Of a stretch of 64,000 nt of DNA, positions 19,314 to 29,370 are shown piece after piece. The translations under genes were made by a program, and so were the position numbers. Numbering within the stretch: position 1 is the first letter of the stretch; each line of letters opens with the position of its first letter. The notes below the pieces were generated by a model that was not told the origin of the DNA, made no database searches, and saw nothing but the letters and a program-made list of their open reading frames with translations. The DNA comes from Vibrio owensii CAIM 1854 = LMG 25443 (GTDB taxonomy: Bacteria; Pseudomonadota; Gammaproteobacteria; Enterobacterales; Vibrionaceae): the NCBI RefSeq assembly GCF_000817815.1, contig NZ_JPRD01000014.1:1-64000 (forward strand), in the 5' to 3' direction.

Positions 19314-19865
19314 GTGAACCTTTATACATTGCTGAGCATCATCAGCGTTATCTGTTTAATACTGCAATTCGAACCAATGGCAAGCCTAACCGAATGGCAC
19401 GCTTACAATATACGCCATGGCGAATGGTGGCGAATCGTAACAGGAAATCTGACGCATACCAACTTTGCTCACCTAGGGATGAATTTAGCGGGCTTATGGG
19501 TAATAGGATTCATCTTTCGCCCTTCGGTGCGTAACTTCTCTATCGTCTTTCTTGTTCTATGTACCTTCGTTGGTGCAATGAACTTATTCACCAATATGTC
19601 GGTTTACGTTGGACTGTCTGGAGTACTACACGGATTGTTTGGTTTCTGGGCTCTGGCAGAGGTTTTCGACGGTAGAAGAAGCAGTTTAGTACTGGTAGGC
19701 GGTTTAATTGCAAAAGTCGCTTGGGAGCAGTTCTACGGCCCTTCAACAAGCACGGCGGCAATGATTGGTGCTCGCGTCGCTGTTGATGCTCACCTATTTG
19801 GTGCTATCGGGGGTATGGGCATGGCTTGGCTAGAAAAACTAACGCATCGTCGTATATTCGGTTAA
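19314..19865 (+). CDS. rrtA: Rhombosortase
   Basis: 183 residues, rhomboid-family intramembrane serine protease. Catalytic serine S102 is in VGLSGVLHGLFGF and catalytic histidine H160 in DAHLFGAIGGMG. About six membrane segments. Rhombosortases cleave proteins carrying a C-terminal GlyGly-CTERM anchor so they can be secreted, typically via type II secretion. Such a substrate is encoded at 38854-41880. The start is GTG at 19314, followed directly by the first hydrophobic segment; a longer reading from 19257 would run through the divergent tapT gene. Confidence 0.87.
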   Translation: MNLYTLLSIISVICLILQFEPMASLTEWHAYNIRHGEWWRIVTGNLTHTNFAHLGMNLAGLWVIGFIFRPSVRNFSIVFLVLCTFVGAMNLFTNMSVYVGLSGVLHGLFGFWALAEVFDGRRSSLVLVGGLIAKVAWEQFYGPSTSTAAMIGARVAVDAHLFGAIGGMGMAWLEKLTHRRIFG

Positions 19866-19903
19866 TACGCTTCAATCTGAGTGAGCACAAACCTCGATAA
19901 AAC

Positions 19904-19941
19904 AAAAAATCCCGAACCAGAAAAACGCTTTGGTTCGGGAA
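19904..19941 (-). terminator. Terminator of the ComEA-like gene
   Basis: The arms CCCGAACCA (19911-19919) and TGGTTCGGG (19931-19939) on the minus strand are followed by a T run (A6 at 19905-19910). It could also end the rhombosortase transcript. Confidence 0.82.
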
Positions 19942-19987
19942 AGCAGTAATAGGAAACAGAACTTCGCTTTTCAAATCAAAGCGTGAA

Positions 19988-20287
19988 TCAAAGTAAGATA
20001 CGATCTTGGTTCTTTTTCACCGTCGCTTCACCAATGCCTTTCACTTTGCTTAAGTCCGCTGCGGTTTTAAATGGGCCATGTTCATTTCGGTACTCAACAA
20101 TGTCTTGCGCTTTTTTCGTCCCAATACCATTCAGTAGTGTCGCAATTTCTTCCGCGGAAGCCGTATTCACATTAACGGTGATTTCAATGCCTTCATACTT
20201 GGCCGCTTTTGTCGTTACCGACTTGCCTTCTTCCGCCCAACTCATTGGCGCCAATAGCAGCAAGCACAGTGTTAACATCCATTTCAT
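19988..20287 (-). CDS. ComEA-family helix-hairpin-helix protein
   Basis: 99 residues. A signal peptide (about 1-18, ending MSWA) precedes two helix-hairpin-helix motifs (NTASAEEIATLLNGIGTKKA and the later DLSKVKGIGEATVKKN). This is a small secreted DNA-binding protein of the ComEA type; in Vibrio, ComEA holds incoming DNA in the periplasm during natural transformation. Placement just downstream of ppiD is typical in Vibrio. Confidence 0.85.
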   Translation of the reverse strand: MKWMLTLCLLLLAPMSWAEEGKSVTTKAAKYEGIEITVNVNTASAEEIATLLNGIGTKKAQDIVEYRNEHGPFKTAADLSKVKGIGEATVKKNQDRILL

Positions 20288-20370
20288 TTGAGTGTCCTCC
20301 CCTAAATCGAATTATCAAAAACGAGGATCACTCTAGGAAAAGTGTTGCTGTCATAGAAGTTGGTTCAGAC

Positions 20371-20405
20371 AAAAATAAAACGGGCCGCTAATGCGACCCG
20401 TTTTA
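20371..20405 (-). terminator. Terminator of ppiD
   Basis: The arms AAAACGGG (20377-20384) and CCCGTTTT (20397-20404) lie just beyond the ppiD stop. A perfect stem with T-rich flanks on both strands. Confidence 0.82.
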
Positions 20406-20433
20406 GTTAACATGCAAATTACATCAGTAATGC

Positions 20434-22293
20434 TTAGTTGCTCACAACAAAGTATTCAATGTCAGTGTTTGCGCGCAGTACCGCGATTACTGAAGAAAGG
20501 TCTAGCTGAGAAGACGCACGTTGCATTTGTGTCGCCACTTGCTCTTCTAGAGCGCTGTCTAGCTCTGCGTGAACCGCGTCTAGCTCAACAACCACGATGT
20601 TACCTTCTAGGTCTTTAGATTGACCGTAAACAGGCTTACCATCGACTGGTTTCGCCATCGCAAATACTGTTGATGCTAGCGGAGAACGACGGTCTACAGA
20701 CTCTTGCTCACCAAACGCTAGGTTGTTTTCAGCAAGAATGTCTTTGTTACCTTCTTTCAGAGCCGCAACGACTTTAGTACCTAGTTCGATTGCGCCTTGC
20801 TCACCTTTAACGCGAGATAGCTCAGCAACCACTTGGTCTTTCACTTCGTCTAGAGGAAGTACAGTCTCATCACGAGCATCTTCAACGCGAACAACGATGA
20901 TGTGCTCTGGTGCAACTTCGATTGCTTCAGAGTTTAGGCCATCTTCTTTCACTTCAGGGCTTAGAATCGCTTGCATTACCGCTTGGTTCTTAAGCACTTC
21001 TGGAGCATCAGCTTGAGAGATGAAGTCTGTTGTCTTCACTTTTTGGCCAACAGCTTTAGATGCGTCATCTAGAGAATCAGGGAATTCAAACGCCACTTTT
21101 TCAAGTTCGTTTTGTAGTTCGTAGAATTGATCAACCGCTTTCTGGTCAATCATCTCTTGTTTGATTTCAGCCGCAACTTCTGAGTAAGGCTTAGCAACCG
21201 CACCTTTTAGCTCTTCAAGCTTGATGATGTGGTAACCGAAGTCAGACTTCACTAGACCAGTCATATCGCCTGGATTCTTAAGAGCAAATGCCGCTTCTTC
21301 AAATGCTGGGTCCATTACATCGCGCTCAATCCAACCTAGGTCGCCGCCGTTTTCTGCGCTACCAAAGTCGTCTGATTTTTCTTTCGCTACTGTTGCGAAG
21401 TCAGCGCCTGCGTTTAGCTCGTCAAGAATCGCTTGTGCTTTCGCTTCGTCATCACCCTCAACTAGGATGTGCGCTACGCGACGTTGCTCTTCTGTAGAGT
21501 ACTTGTCTAGGTGCTCGTCGTAGTATTTCTTAACGTCTTCGTCAGAAACTTGAACTTGCTTCTTAAGCTCTTCAGCTGAAAGCTCAATGTAAGCAACTTT
21601 AACTTGCTCAGGACGAGTGAACATGTCTGGGTTTGCTTTGTAGTAGTCTTGAATTTCTTCATCAGTCAAATCTACTTTCTTAGCAAACTCATTCAAATCG
21701 ATAGTGATTGTGCGAACGTCACGAGTTTGAGTGAACAGTTTACCTTCTGCCTGAACTTCGCCAGGTAGTGTGAATTCACTTGTTTGAAGTGCGTTCAGTA
21801 GTTGCTCACGAACCAATTCACGGCGCATGTACTCTGCAAATGAGTCTGGAGAGAAACCAGCACGACGCAGAGACGCTTGGTAAATGTCTTGATCAAATTG
21901 ACCGTTAGATTGGAACTGAGGCATGTCTAGAATCATGCTACGTACTTGTGCATCGCTAATGCGTAGACCAAGCGCTTCTGCTTGTTGGTCAAGCAGCACG
22001 TCGTTGATCATGCGATCTAGAACAGATTTGCGGAAAGATTCAACGTATGCAGGGTCAGCCAGCATTTGAGAGAAGTAATCACCCAATTGAGCTTGCATGC
22101 GGTTGCGCTCATTTTGGTATGCCATCTCGAACTCACCACGAGCAATCTCGGTGTTACCTACTTTCGCTGCTGAGTTGTTGTTGCCACCAACGATGTAGCT
22201 ACCTACACCTGCAAATACGAAAGATAGGATGATAAGTCCAAGGATAATTTTGACCGCGATGCTGTTCACGCCTTCGCGTAGTCGATCCATCAT
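20434..22293 (-). CDS. ppiD: Periplasmic folding chaperone/peptidyl-prolyl isomerase
   Basis: 619 residues. An N-terminal membrane anchor (about 12-34) precedes a SurA-N-like chaperone region (about 40-230). One parvulin PPIase domain lies near 265-360, with RRVAHILVEGDDEA, SAENGGDLGWIERDVM and FGYHIIKLEEL visible. The C-terminus is a second chaperone-like region. It sits in the inner membrane facing the periplasm and assists outer-membrane and secreted protein folding near the Sec translocon. It closes the tig-clpP-clpX-lon-hupB-ppiD block. Confidence 0.94.
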   Translation of the reverse strand: MMDRLREGVNSIAVKIILGLIILSFVFAGVGSYIVGGNNNSAAKVGNTEIARGEFEMAYQNERNRMQAQLGDYFSQMLADPAYVESFRKSVLDRMINDVLLDQQAEALGLRISDAQVRSMILDMPQFQSNGQFDQDIYQASLRRAGFSPDSFAEYMRRELVREQLLNALQTSEFTLPGEVQAEGKLFTQTRDVRTITIDLNEFAKKVDLTDEEIQDYYKANPDMFTRPEQVKVAYIELSAEELKKQVQVSDEDVKKYYDEHLDKYSTEEQRRVAHILVEGDDEAKAQAILDELNAGADFATVAKEKSDDFGSAENGGDLGWIERDVMDPAFEEAAFALKNPGDMTGLVKSDFGYHIIKLEELKGAVAKPYSEVAAEIKQEMIDQKAVDQFYELQNELEKVAFEFPDSLDDASKAVGQKVKTTDFISQADAPEVLKNQAVMQAILSPEVKEDGLNSEAIEVAPEHIIVVRVEDARDETVLPLDEVKDQVVAELSRVKGEQGAIELGTKVVAALKEGNKDILAENNLAFGEQESVDRRSPLASTVFAMAKPVDGKPVYGQSKDLEGNIVVVELDAVHAELDSALEEQVATQMQRASSQLDLSSVIAVLRANTDIEYFVVSN

Positions 22294-22484
22294 AATTTAA
22301 CTGCTCTCCACAATTGAAGCCGACTGCTTCTAATAGAAAATGTAATGTCGCGATAATATCAGAAAAAGAAATGCGCATCAGTAGGATGCGCATAATTTAA
22401 AAAAGTTCGGCTCTTAGTTTGTAAATTTTTGTTCAAATTTGACTATTTGAGCAAAAGTTATGCAATGGCCGTCAGCAGAACTAG

Positions 22485-22505
22485 CTTTGTGTCAGTGACA
22501 CAAAG
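22485..22505. repeat. 21-bp inverted repeat after hupB
   Basis: Perfect 10-bp arms CTTTGTGTCA / TGACACAAAG around one base, ending 2 bases beyond the hupB stop codon. It can form a 7-bp stem with a 7-nt loop. No T tract follows, so it may be an mRNA-end structure or a protein site rather than a simple terminator. Confidence 0.6.
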
Positions 22506-22507
22506 AA

Positions 22508-22780
22508 TTAGTTACAAGCGTCTTTTAGAGCTTTACCAGCTTTGAAAGAAGGTACTTTAGCTTCTGCGATTTGGATTTCTTCACCAGTTTTTGGGTTACG
22601 ACCTGTGCGTGCAGCACGAGTACGTACGCTGAACGTACCGAAGCCAACAAGAGCAACTTGGTCACCAGACTGAAGCGTACCACTTACTGCTTCGATGAAT
22701 GCGTCTAGAGCGCGACCAGCTGATGCTTTAGAGATGTCTGCGTTTTCTGCGATTTGTTCTACTAGTTGAGTTTTATTCAC
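22508..22780 (-). CDS. hupB: DNA-binding protein HU-beta
   Basis: 90 residues, the standard HU length. The diagnostic arm sequence [20 protein letters not shown] is followed by [12 protein letters not shown]-terminal [19 protein letters not shown] matches HU-beta. This nucleoid protein bends DNA without strong sequence preference, as a heterodimer with HU-alpha. Position between lon and ppiD is conserved in gamma-proteobacteria. Confidence 0.97.
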   Translation of the reverse strand: MNKTQLVEQIAENADISKASAGRALDAFIEAVSGTLQSGDQVALVGFGTFSVRTRAARTGRNPKTGEEIQIAEAKVPSFKAGKALKDACN

Positions 22781-22902
22781 TGTGATTTCCCCTTTGTGTC
22801 ATCTGTGATTATTTTTGTGATGACGTTCGTTCCATAATTAAGAAAATATGCTCCACCCCTTATTCTTCAAGGGCTGGAAGCTATCGAACTTAACTTAGCG
22901 TC

Positions 22903-22942
22903 CAAAAAAAACGCTGACAAGCCTTTTTAGGCCTATCAGCGT
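22903..22942 (-). terminator. Intrinsic terminator of lon
   Basis: The outer arms ACGCTGA / TCAGCGT (22911-22917, 22936-22942) enclose an inner GCC/GGC stem. On the minus strand they are followed by an unbroken T run (A tract at 22904-22910). Confidence 0.92.
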
Positions 22943-22971
22943 AAAGTTTTACTTATTTTTGCTGCACATCA

Positions 22972-25323
22972 CTATTTTTGAGACTCAAACTCAACGCCTG
23001 TCGGGTCTCGCTCTAGTGCAACTTTAAGAACTTCGTCGATCCACTGTACTGGGATAACCTGCAGATCCGCGATAACATTTTCTGGAATCTCTTCCAAATC
23101 GCGCTCATTGTCCTTCGGAATCAGTACAGTTTTGATGCCACCACGGTGTGCCGCAAGTAACTTCTCTTTTAGACCACCGATAGGTAGAACTTCACCACGT
23201 AGCGTAATCTCACCTGTCATACCCACTTCTGCTTTTACAGGGTTACCTGTCAAGCTAGAAACCAGTGCTGTACACATTGCGATACCCGCACTTGGGCCGT
23301 CTTTTGGTGTAGCACCTTCCGGTACGTGTACGTGGATATCACGTTTCTCGTAGAAGTCTGAGTTGATACCCAGTTTCTCGGCACGTGAACGAACAACCGT
23401 CATTGCTGCTTGGATAGACTCTTTCATAACATCGCCAAGAGAACCGGTTTGCGTTAGCTTACCTTTACCCGGCATAGCTTCCGTTTCGATCGTAAGAAGG
23501 TCACCGCCCACTTGTGTCCAAGCTAGACCAGTTACTTGACCGATACGGTTGCTGTCATCCGCTTTACCGAAATCATGACGTTGAACACCTAAGTATTCTT
23601 TTAGGTTTTCCATCGTAACTGTCACTGACTTCAAGCTCGTATCCAGCAGGATGTTTTTCACTGCTTTACGACAGATCTTAGAAATCTCGCGCTCTAGGCT
23701 ACGTACACCCGCTTCACGCGTGTAGTAACGAATAATGCCGATGATTGCAGAATCTTCGATGGTAATTTCGTTTGGTTTCAGACCATTACGCTTAACTTGT
23801 TTATCAACAAGGTGACGTTTTGCAATGTTTAGTTTCTCATCTTCTGTGTAACCAGACAGACGAATCACTTCCATACGGTCTAGTAGAGGACCAGGAATAT
23901 CCATCGAGTTAGACGTCGCAACGAACATAACGTCAGATAGATCGTAATCTACCTCTAGGTAATGGTCGTTAAACGCGTTGTTTTGTTCTGGGTCTAGAAC
24001 TTCCAACAGTGCTGAAGATGGATCGCCACGCATGTCTGAAGACATCTTGTCGATTTCATCCAGAAGGAACAGTGGGTTTTTCACGCCTACTTTTGACATC
24101 TTCTGAATAAGTTTGCCTGGTAGCGAACCAATGTATGTACGACGGTGACCACGGATTTCAGCTTCATCACGTACACCACCTAGTGCCATACGCGTGTACT
24201 TACGACCCGTTGCCGCTGCAATAGAGCGTCCTAGCGATGTTTTACCAACACCAGGAGGACCAACAAGACAAAGGATCGGACCTTTCAGTTTGTTGATACG
24301 GTTTTGTACCGCTAAGTACTCAAGAATACGTTCTTTAACGCGCTCTAGGCCGTAGTGATCTTCGTTCAGAATCTCTTCTGCTTTCGCAAGATTCTTCTTA
24401 ACTTTAGAACGCTTGTTCCAAGGCACGCTTACCATCCAATCGATGTAGCTGCGTACCACTGTCGCTTCTGCAGACATTGGAGACATCATCTTAAGCTTTT
24501 GCAGCTCTTGTTCTGTCTTTTCACGCGCGTCCTGAGGCATTTTAGATTCTTCAATCTTTTGCTTCAGTGTCTCGAATTCGTCAGGAGCGTCTTCCATCTC
24601 GCCAAGTTCTTTCTGAATCGCTTTCATTTGCTCATTCAGGTAGTACTCGCGCTGAGATTTTTCCATCTGCTTCTTAACACGACCGCGGATGCGTTTCTCA
24701 ACCTGAAGAAGATCGATCTCTGATTCCATCTGGCCCATCAGGAACTCTAGACGCTCAGTTACATCGATGATTTCAAGCACTTGTTGTTTGTCTACAAGCT
24801 TAAGAGGCATGTGCGCTGCAATGGTATCTGCTAGGCGCGCCGCTTCGTCAATACCGCTTAGCGAAGTTAGCACTTCTGGCGGGATCTTTTTGTTTAGCTT
24901 GATGAAGCCTTCAAATTGGTTGATAGCGCTGCGAACAATCACTTCTTGCTCACGCTCTTCAAGTTCAGGCGTTACCACAAACTCTGCCTCAGCAAGGAAG
25001 AATTCGCTTTCTTTAAAGTGGTTGATCTTCGCGCGTTGCTGACCTTCAACCAGCACTTTAACCGTGCCGTCAGGTAGCTTAAGAAGTTGGAGGATGGTTG
25101 CAACCGTACCTACTTCAAATAGGTCGTCAACCGTCGGCTCATCAGTGTCCGCTTGCTTTTGTGCCACAAGCAGAACTTGTTTGTTTGTTTCCATCGCTGT
25201 TTCTAGACAGCTAATCGATTTTTCACGACCAACAAACAATGGAATAACCATGTGTGGGTAGACCACTACGTCACGTAGAGGTAATACCGGGATCTCGATA
25301 CGCTCGGAACGTTCCAAGTTCAT
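22972..25323 (-). CDS. lon: ATP-dependent protease La
   Basis: 783 residues, close to E. coli Lon (784). The N-terminal substrate-binding region (about 1-310) starts [17 protein letters not shown]. The AAA+ Walker A motif is GPPGVGKTS (about 354-362). The C-terminal protease has the Ser-Lys dyad S678 ([11 protein letters not shown]) and K721 (GGLKEKLL). It degrades misfolded and regulatory proteins. The upstream region carries a heat-shock-like promoter and follows a clpX terminator, so lon is probably transcribed separately from clpPX and under sigma-32. Confidence 0.97.
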   Translation of the reverse strand: MNLERSERIEIPVLPLRDVVVYPHMVIPLFVGREKSISCLETAMETNKQVLLVAQKQADTDEPTVDDLFEVGTVATILQLLKLPDGTVKVLVEGQQRAKINHFKESEFFLAEAEFVVTPELEEREQEVIVRSAINQFEGFIKLNKKIPPEVLTSLSGIDEAARLADTIAAHMPLKLVDKQQVLEIIDVTERLEFLMGQMESEIDLLQVEKRIRGRVKKQMEKSQREYYLNEQMKAIQKELGEMEDAPDEFETLKQKIEESKMPQDAREKTEQELQKLKMMSPMSAEATVVRSYIDWMVSVPWNKRSKVKKNLAKAEEILNEDHYGLERVKERILEYLAVQNRINKLKGPILCLVGPPGVGKTSLGRSIAAATGRKYTRMALGGVRDEAEIRGHRRTYIGSLPGKLIQKMSKVGVKNPLFLLDEIDKMSSDMRGDPSSALLEVLDPEQNNAFNDHYLEVDYDLSDVMFVATSNSMDIPGPLLDRMEVIRLSGYTEDEKLNIAKRHLVDKQVKRNGLKPNEITIEDSAIIGIIRYYTREAGVRSLEREISKICRKAVKNILLDTSLKSVTVTMENLKEYLGVQRHDFGKADDSNRIGQVTGLAWTQVGGDLLTIETEAMPGKGKLTQTGSLGDVMKESIQAAMTVVRSRAEKLGINSDFYEKRDIHVHVPEGATPKDGPSAGIAMCTALVSSLTGNPVKAEVGMTGEITLRGEVLPIGGLKEKLLAAHRGGIKTVLIPKDNERDLEEIPENVIADLQVIPVQWIDEVLKVALERDPTGVEFESQK

Positions 25324-25370
25324 ATAATTCTCTCTTCCGCTTTCACGTTTAACGTATTACTTAAGGCAGT

Positions 25371-25398
25371 ATATGGGGTCTAATTATTTGGATTCAAT
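25371..25398 (-). promoter_or_regulatory. lon: Sigma-32-like promoter of lon
   Basis: On the minus strand, TTGAAT (-35 like) lies 13 bases before CCCCATAT (-10 like). The sigma-32 consensus is CTTGAAA and CCCCAT-T with a spacer of 13-15, so both elements and spacing fit. It lies about 48 bases upstream of the lon ATG. Confidence 0.72.
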
Positions 25399-25402
25399 AA
25401 GA

Positions 25403-25437
25403 GAAATAAAAAAAGGAGGTAATTACTTACCTCCTTT
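25403..25437 (-). terminator. Intrinsic terminator between clpX and lon
   Basis: Perfect 11-bp arms AAAGGAGGTAA (25412-25422) and TTACCTCCTTT (25427-25437), with a 4-nt loop and a T run on the minus strand. It ends the clpX transcript before the lon promoter. Confidence 0.9.
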
Positions 25438-25453
25438 CTATTCATGGCTGAAT

Positions 25454-26734
25454 TTATTCTGCTCCAGCGGCCTGATTGTCGGCGTTGCTGTAAATGAGCA
25501 ATGGTTCTGATTCACCGTTAATCACTGATTCATCAATCACGACTTTACTTACGTCTGTCGCTGATGGCAGTTCATACATGGTTTCTAGCAGAACGCTTTC
25601 TAAGATTGAGCGTAGACCACGAGCACCCGTTTTACGCTCCATTGCTTTCTTAGCGATAGCACGTAGCGCGTCTTCACGGAACTCAAGTTCAGCGTCTTCT
25701 AGTTCGAACAATGCTGCGTATTGCTTGGTCAGTGCGTTCTTCGGTTCACATAGGATCTGAATTAGCGCTTCTTCGTCAAGCTCTGTCAGTGTTGTTGTTA
25801 CTGGTAGACGACCGATAAACTCAGGAATCAGGCCGTATTTCACTAGATCTTCAGGTTCTACCTGAGTAAATAGTTCACCGACTGTTTTGGTTTCGTTCTT
25901 AGAGCGCACTTCTGCGCCAAAACCAATACCTGTGCCTGTCGCTACACGCTGTTCAATCACTTTATCTAGGCCAGCAAATGCACCACCACAGATGAACAAG
26001 ATCTTAGACGTGTCCACTTGTAGGAATTCTTGCTGTGGATGCTTACGACCACCTTGTGGTGGAACCGATGCAACCGTACCTTCGATAAGTTTTAGTAGCG
26101 CCTGCTGAACACCTTCACCAGATACGTCACGCGTAATTGATGGGTTTTCAGCTTTACGAGAAATCTTGTCAATTTCGTCAATGTATACAATGCCGCGTTC
26201 AGCCTTCGCTACATCGTAATCACATTTTTGCAGAAGCTTCTGGATGATGTTTTCAACGTCTTCACCTACGTAACCAGCTTCGGTTAGTGTGGTAGCGTCT
26301 GCCATTGTAAATGGCACATCCAAGAATCGAGCTAGCGTCTCAGCAAGCAGAGTTTTACCACTACCCGTTGGACCAATTAGAAGGATGTTACTCTTACCAA
26401 GCTCCACACCTTCGCTCGTTGTATCACCATTGCGTAAACGCTTGTAGTGGTTATATACCGCAACTGCGAGCACTTTTTTCGCGTAATCTTGTCCGATCAC
26501 ATAGTCATCAAGGTGTTCACGGATCTGTTTTGGCGTTGGTAACGCTTCAGATTCTTTCTTAGGGAGAACATCCTTGATTTCTTCGCGAATGATATCGTTA
26601 CATAAGTCGACACACTCGTCGCAAATGTAAACTGACGGACCTGCGATTAGCTTGCGAACTTCGTGCTGACTTTTGCCACAGAAAGAGCAGTACAGCAATT
26701 TGCCGCTGCCGCTTTCTTTGCTTTTATCTGTCAT
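25454..26734 (-). CDS. clpX: ClpXP ATPase subunit ClpX
   Basis: 426 residues. The N-terminal zinc-binding domain has C-x2-C and C-x2-C ([23 protein letters not shown]). The Walker A motif is [15 protein letters not shown] (about 119-133) and Walker B is [10 protein letters not shown]. The pore loop motif is GYVGEDVE. It unfolds tagged substrates and feeds them to ClpP. It follows clpP after 71 bases containing a hairpin, so partial read-through from clpP is likely. Confidence 0.97.
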   Translation of the reverse strand: MTDKSKESGSGKLLYCSFCGKSQHEVRKLIAGPSVYICDECVDLCNDIIREEIKDVLPKKESEALPTPKQIREHLDDYVIGQDYAKKVLAVAVYNHYKRLRNGDTTSEGVELGKSNILLIGPTGSGKTLLAETLARFLDVPFTMADATTLTEAGYVGEDVENIIQKLLQKCDYDVAKAERGIVYIDEIDKISRKAENPSITRDVSGEGVQQALLKLIEGTVASVPPQGGRKHPQQEFLQVDTSKILFICGGAFAGLDKVIEQRVATGTGIGFGAEVRSKNETKTVGELFTQVEPEDLVKYGLIPEFIGRLPVTTTLTELDEEALIQILCEPKNALTKQYAALFELEDAELEFREDALRAIAKKAMERKTGARGLRSILESVLLETMYELPSATDVSKVVIDESVINGESEPLLIYSNADNQAAGAE

Positions 26735-26779
26735 TCGCTAACCTCTTAGCCTTTACTCTTTATGAATGAGTGTATATCA

Positions 26780-26807
26780 AATTTAGCCAAAATGCGCTGG
26801 CTAAATT
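26780..26807 (-). terminator. Hairpin overlapping the clpP stop codon
   Basis: 10-bp arms AATTTAGCCA (26780-26789) and TGGCTAAATT (26798-26807), with the minus-strand stop codon of clpP at 26806-26808. No strong T tract follows, so it may be an attenuator or mRNA-stabilising stem between clpP and clpX. Confidence 0.5.
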
Positions 26808-27432
26808 ACTCGCCGCGGTGGCTCAACACTGCATCCACAATACCGTATTCTACAGCCTGATCTGCCGACATGAAGTTATCACGATCAGTATCGCGTTCAA
26901 TCACTTCAAGAGGCTGGCCTGTATGCTCTGCCAATAGGTTGTTTAGCTTCTGCTTGATGGTCAGGATTTCCTGAGCATGGATTTGGATATCAGAAGCCTG
27001 ACCTTGGAAGCCACCTAGTGGTTGGTGGATCATCACACGTGAGTTAGGCAGAACGTAACGCTTACCCGGCGCACCACCTGCAAGCAGGAACGCACCCATT
27101 GAGCAAGCTTGCCCCATACATACTGTGCTCACATTTGGCTTGATGAACTGCATGGTGTCGTAAATAGACATACCTGCTGTTACGCTGCCGCCTGGCGAGT
27201 TGATGTATAGGAAAATATCTTTATCTGGATTTTCAGATTCTAGGAAAAGTAGCTGAGCCACGACAAGGTTTGCCATGTGGTCTTCCACTTGACCGGTTAA
27301 AAAGATCACGCGCTCTTTAAGCAAGCGTGAGTAAATGTCGTAAGAGCGTTCGCCGCGGGAAGTTTGTTCAACCACCATTGGCACTAGCGCGTCAATAATT
27401 GGCGACATTGCATTTTTTTCTTGGTAGCTCAT
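26806..27432 (-). CDS. clpP: ATP-dependent Clp protease proteolytic subunit
   Basis: 208 residues. The catalytic serine is in [14 protein letters not shown], the catalytic histidine in [15 protein letters not shown], and the aspartate in [12 protein letters not shown]. The [20 protein letters not shown] substrate-groove sequence is present. It forms tetradecamers that pair with ClpX and ClpA. ATG at 27432 has AGGGA nine bases upstream. The extra short N-terminal region is probably the processed propeptide. Confidence 0.97.
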   Translation of the reverse strand: MSYQEKNAMSPIIDALVPMVVEQTSRGERSYDIYSRLLKERVIFLTGQVEDHMANLVVAQLLFLESENPDKDIFLYINSPGGSVTAGMSIYDTMQFIKPNVSTVCMGQACSMGAFLLAGGAPGKRYVLPNSRVMIHQPLGGFQGQASDIQIHAQEILTIKQKLNNLLAEHTGQPLEVIERDTDRDNFMSADQAVEYGIVDAVLSHRGE

Positions 27433-27537
27433 ATTCTTATGTCCCTAAAATAAATGGCCCGGATGATGTGTATCATACGGACCATTGTTAGCAGAATAGT
27501 CGACGTTAAGTCAACCTTCTACGCAAGATATTGCTTA

Positions 27538-28842
27538 TTAAGCAGCAGGTTGTTGGTTAAGTAGCTCGTTGAAGCTTACTTCTTTCTCAGTAACCTGTGC
27601 TTTAGCGATGATCGCGTCGATTGCTTGCTCTTCTAGAGCAACGTTACGCATGTTGTTCATCATTTGCTCGTTTTGCTCGTAGTAAGCAATAACTTCTGAT
27701 GGATCTTCGTAAGCTGTTGCCATCTCTTCGATTAGCGCTTTTACTTTCTCGTCGTCAGCTTTTAGTTCTTCAGACTTGATTACTTCACCTAGAAGAAGAC
27801 CAACTACAACGCGACGTTTAGCTTGCTCTTCGAACAGTTCACGTGGAAGCTGTGCAGCTGCTTCTGGGTTGCCACCGAAGCGTTGAGAAGCTTGTTGACG
27901 AAGAACTTGGATTTCTTGGTCGATAAGTGCAGCTGGTACGTCGATTTCGTTTTGCTCAACTAGACCGTCGATAGCTTGCTCTTTGATGCGGTTCTTAACA
28001 GCTTGCTTAAGTTCGCGCTCCATGTTCTTACGAACTTCAGCTTTAAGTGCTTCAACGCCACCTTCAGCAACACCAAACTTAGAAACGAACTCGTCGTTTA
28101 GTTCTGGTAGTTCACGAGCTTCAACTTTGTTCACTTTGATTGCGAACTTAGCTGCTTTACCTTTTAGGTTCTCAGCGTGGTAATCTTCTGGGAAGTTTAC
28201 GTCGATTTCGAATTCCATACCTTTGGTTTTACCTTCGATACCGTCTTCGAAACCAGGGATCATGCGACCAGCGCCCATTTCTAGTGGGAAGTTCTCAGCT
28301 TTACCGCCTTCGAACTCTTCACCGTCGATAGAACCAACGAAGTCGATGCTTACGCGCTTACCAGCTTCTGCAGCTTCTTCAACTTCTGCCCAAGTAGCTT
28401 GTTGCTTACGTAGAGTTTCGATCATCTCTTCTACGTCTGCATCGTTAACTTCTGTTGTTGGCTTTTCAACAGTGATGCTTTCTAGGCCTTTTAGTTCAAC
28501 TTCTGGGTAAACTTCGAAAGTTGCAGTGAATACTAGATCTGCGCCTTCGTTGTTTTCAACTGGAGCGAAAGTTGGTGCGCCAGCTGGGTTGATTTTCTCT
28601 TTTACGATCGCTTCGATGAAGTGACGTTGCATAACTTCACCAAGAACGTCTTGACGTACTGCTTTGCCGTACATCTTAGCAACCATTTTTAGAGGCACTT
28701 TACCCTTACGGAAACCATCGAAACGACGGTTTTTAGCGATGTTGCGTAGTTCAGCTGTTACAGCGTCTTCGATGTTTGCAGCTGGAACAGTAATGTTTAG
28801 ACGGCGCTCTAGGCCTTCTAGCGTTTCAACAGTAACTTGCAT
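27538..28842 (-). CDS. tig: Trigger factor
   Basis: 434 residues. The N-terminal ribosome-binding domain has the signature [16 protein letters not shown] (about residues 44-59). A FKBP-type PPIase domain lies near 160-245 ([29 protein letters not shown]). The C-terminal chaperone domain fills the rest. It binds nascent chains at the ribosome exit. It heads the tig-clpP-clpX block and has a long leader with a sigma-70-like promoter at 29057-29085. Confidence 0.97.
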   Translation of the reverse strand: MQVTVETLEGLERRLNITVPAANIEDAVTAELRNIAKNRRFDGFRKGKVPLKMVAKMYGKAVRQDVLGEVMQRHFIEAIVKEKINPAGAPTFAPVENNEGADLVFTATFEVYPEVELKGLESITVEKPTTEVNDADVEEMIETLRKQQATWAEVEEAAEAGKRVSIDFVGSIDGEEFEGGKAENFPLEMGAGRMIPGFEDGIEGKTKGMEFEIDVNFPEDYHAENLKGKAAKFAIKVNKVEARELPELNDEFVSKFGVAEGGVEALKAEVRKNMERELKQAVKNRIKEQAIDGLVEQNEIDVPAALIDQEIQVLRQQASQRFGGNPEAAAQLPRELFEEQAKRRVVVGLLLGEVIKSEELKADDEKVKALIEEMATAYEDPSEVIAYYEQNEQMMNNMRNVALEEQAIDAIIAKAQVTEKEVSFNELLNQQPAA

Positions 28843-29370
28843 TATATATAAACCTCTAAAGTGGCCCGGTCTTCCCGAGCGTATGAGCGAGACTCTGTGA
28901 GTTCACGCTTCATCCTTGTGTAGTGTCCTGTCCGAACACCTAATTTAAAATCGAGTATCGATGCTGAATCTCAACACCGGACTAATCAGTGATATCTTCG
29001 GCGTCACCACCAAAGGTATCTCCTATTAGCCTCAGGACAGAATTTTTAGACGCGACATTCTAGCGATCTGTCGCAACCCTGTCGAGCCAATAGCCACTAT
29101 GTGGACATTGTCTGCGCTAAATTCTCGAATACCGACTCAAAAAATAGCGAAAAATGCGATTTGAATACCGCTTCAACGCTGCCAGCATATCTAGAATGGG
29201 GACAATAGCGACTTTTTCAAGAGAATCGACAGCTTTTTTTATTGAAAAGCCTAAAAAGAGATCTTGCTCTTGTTTTACTCCACAGAGTTGGAAACTAAAT
29301 CCCTATTCATTCCTACAAACCATTAACATTTTCTTAAGTGGTAAAAGGGAAGGTAGCAAGGAGCGTAAGG
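28843..29370. other. Intergenic region: tig leader and dctB upstream region
   Basis: 528 bases between the divergent tig and dctB starts. On the minus strand a promoter at 29057-29085 would give a tig leader of about 205 nt. Within it, GGACAG at 29035-29040 (minus CTGTCC) can pair with CTGTCC at 28928-28933 (minus GGACAG), closing a region of about 100 nt; other short inverted repeats lie inside it. An open frame over 29154-29480 looks unlike a protein and has no ribosome binding site. Confidence 0.5.
29057..29085 (-). promoter_or_regulatory. tig: Sigma-70-like promoter of tig
   Basis: On the minus strand TCGACA and TAGAAT are separated by exactly 17 bases, each one base from consensus. The start of transcription would be near 29050, giving a long tig leader. 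Confidence 0.55.

Noticed and set aside
22485..22505. Inverted repeat considered as the hupB intrinsic terminator
   Set aside because: No T tract follows on the minus strand, so it is reported only as a repeat.
25412..25422. AGGAGGT resembling a perfect Shine-Dalgarno sequence
   Set aside because: It is part of the clpX terminator stem, with no start codon at a useful distance.
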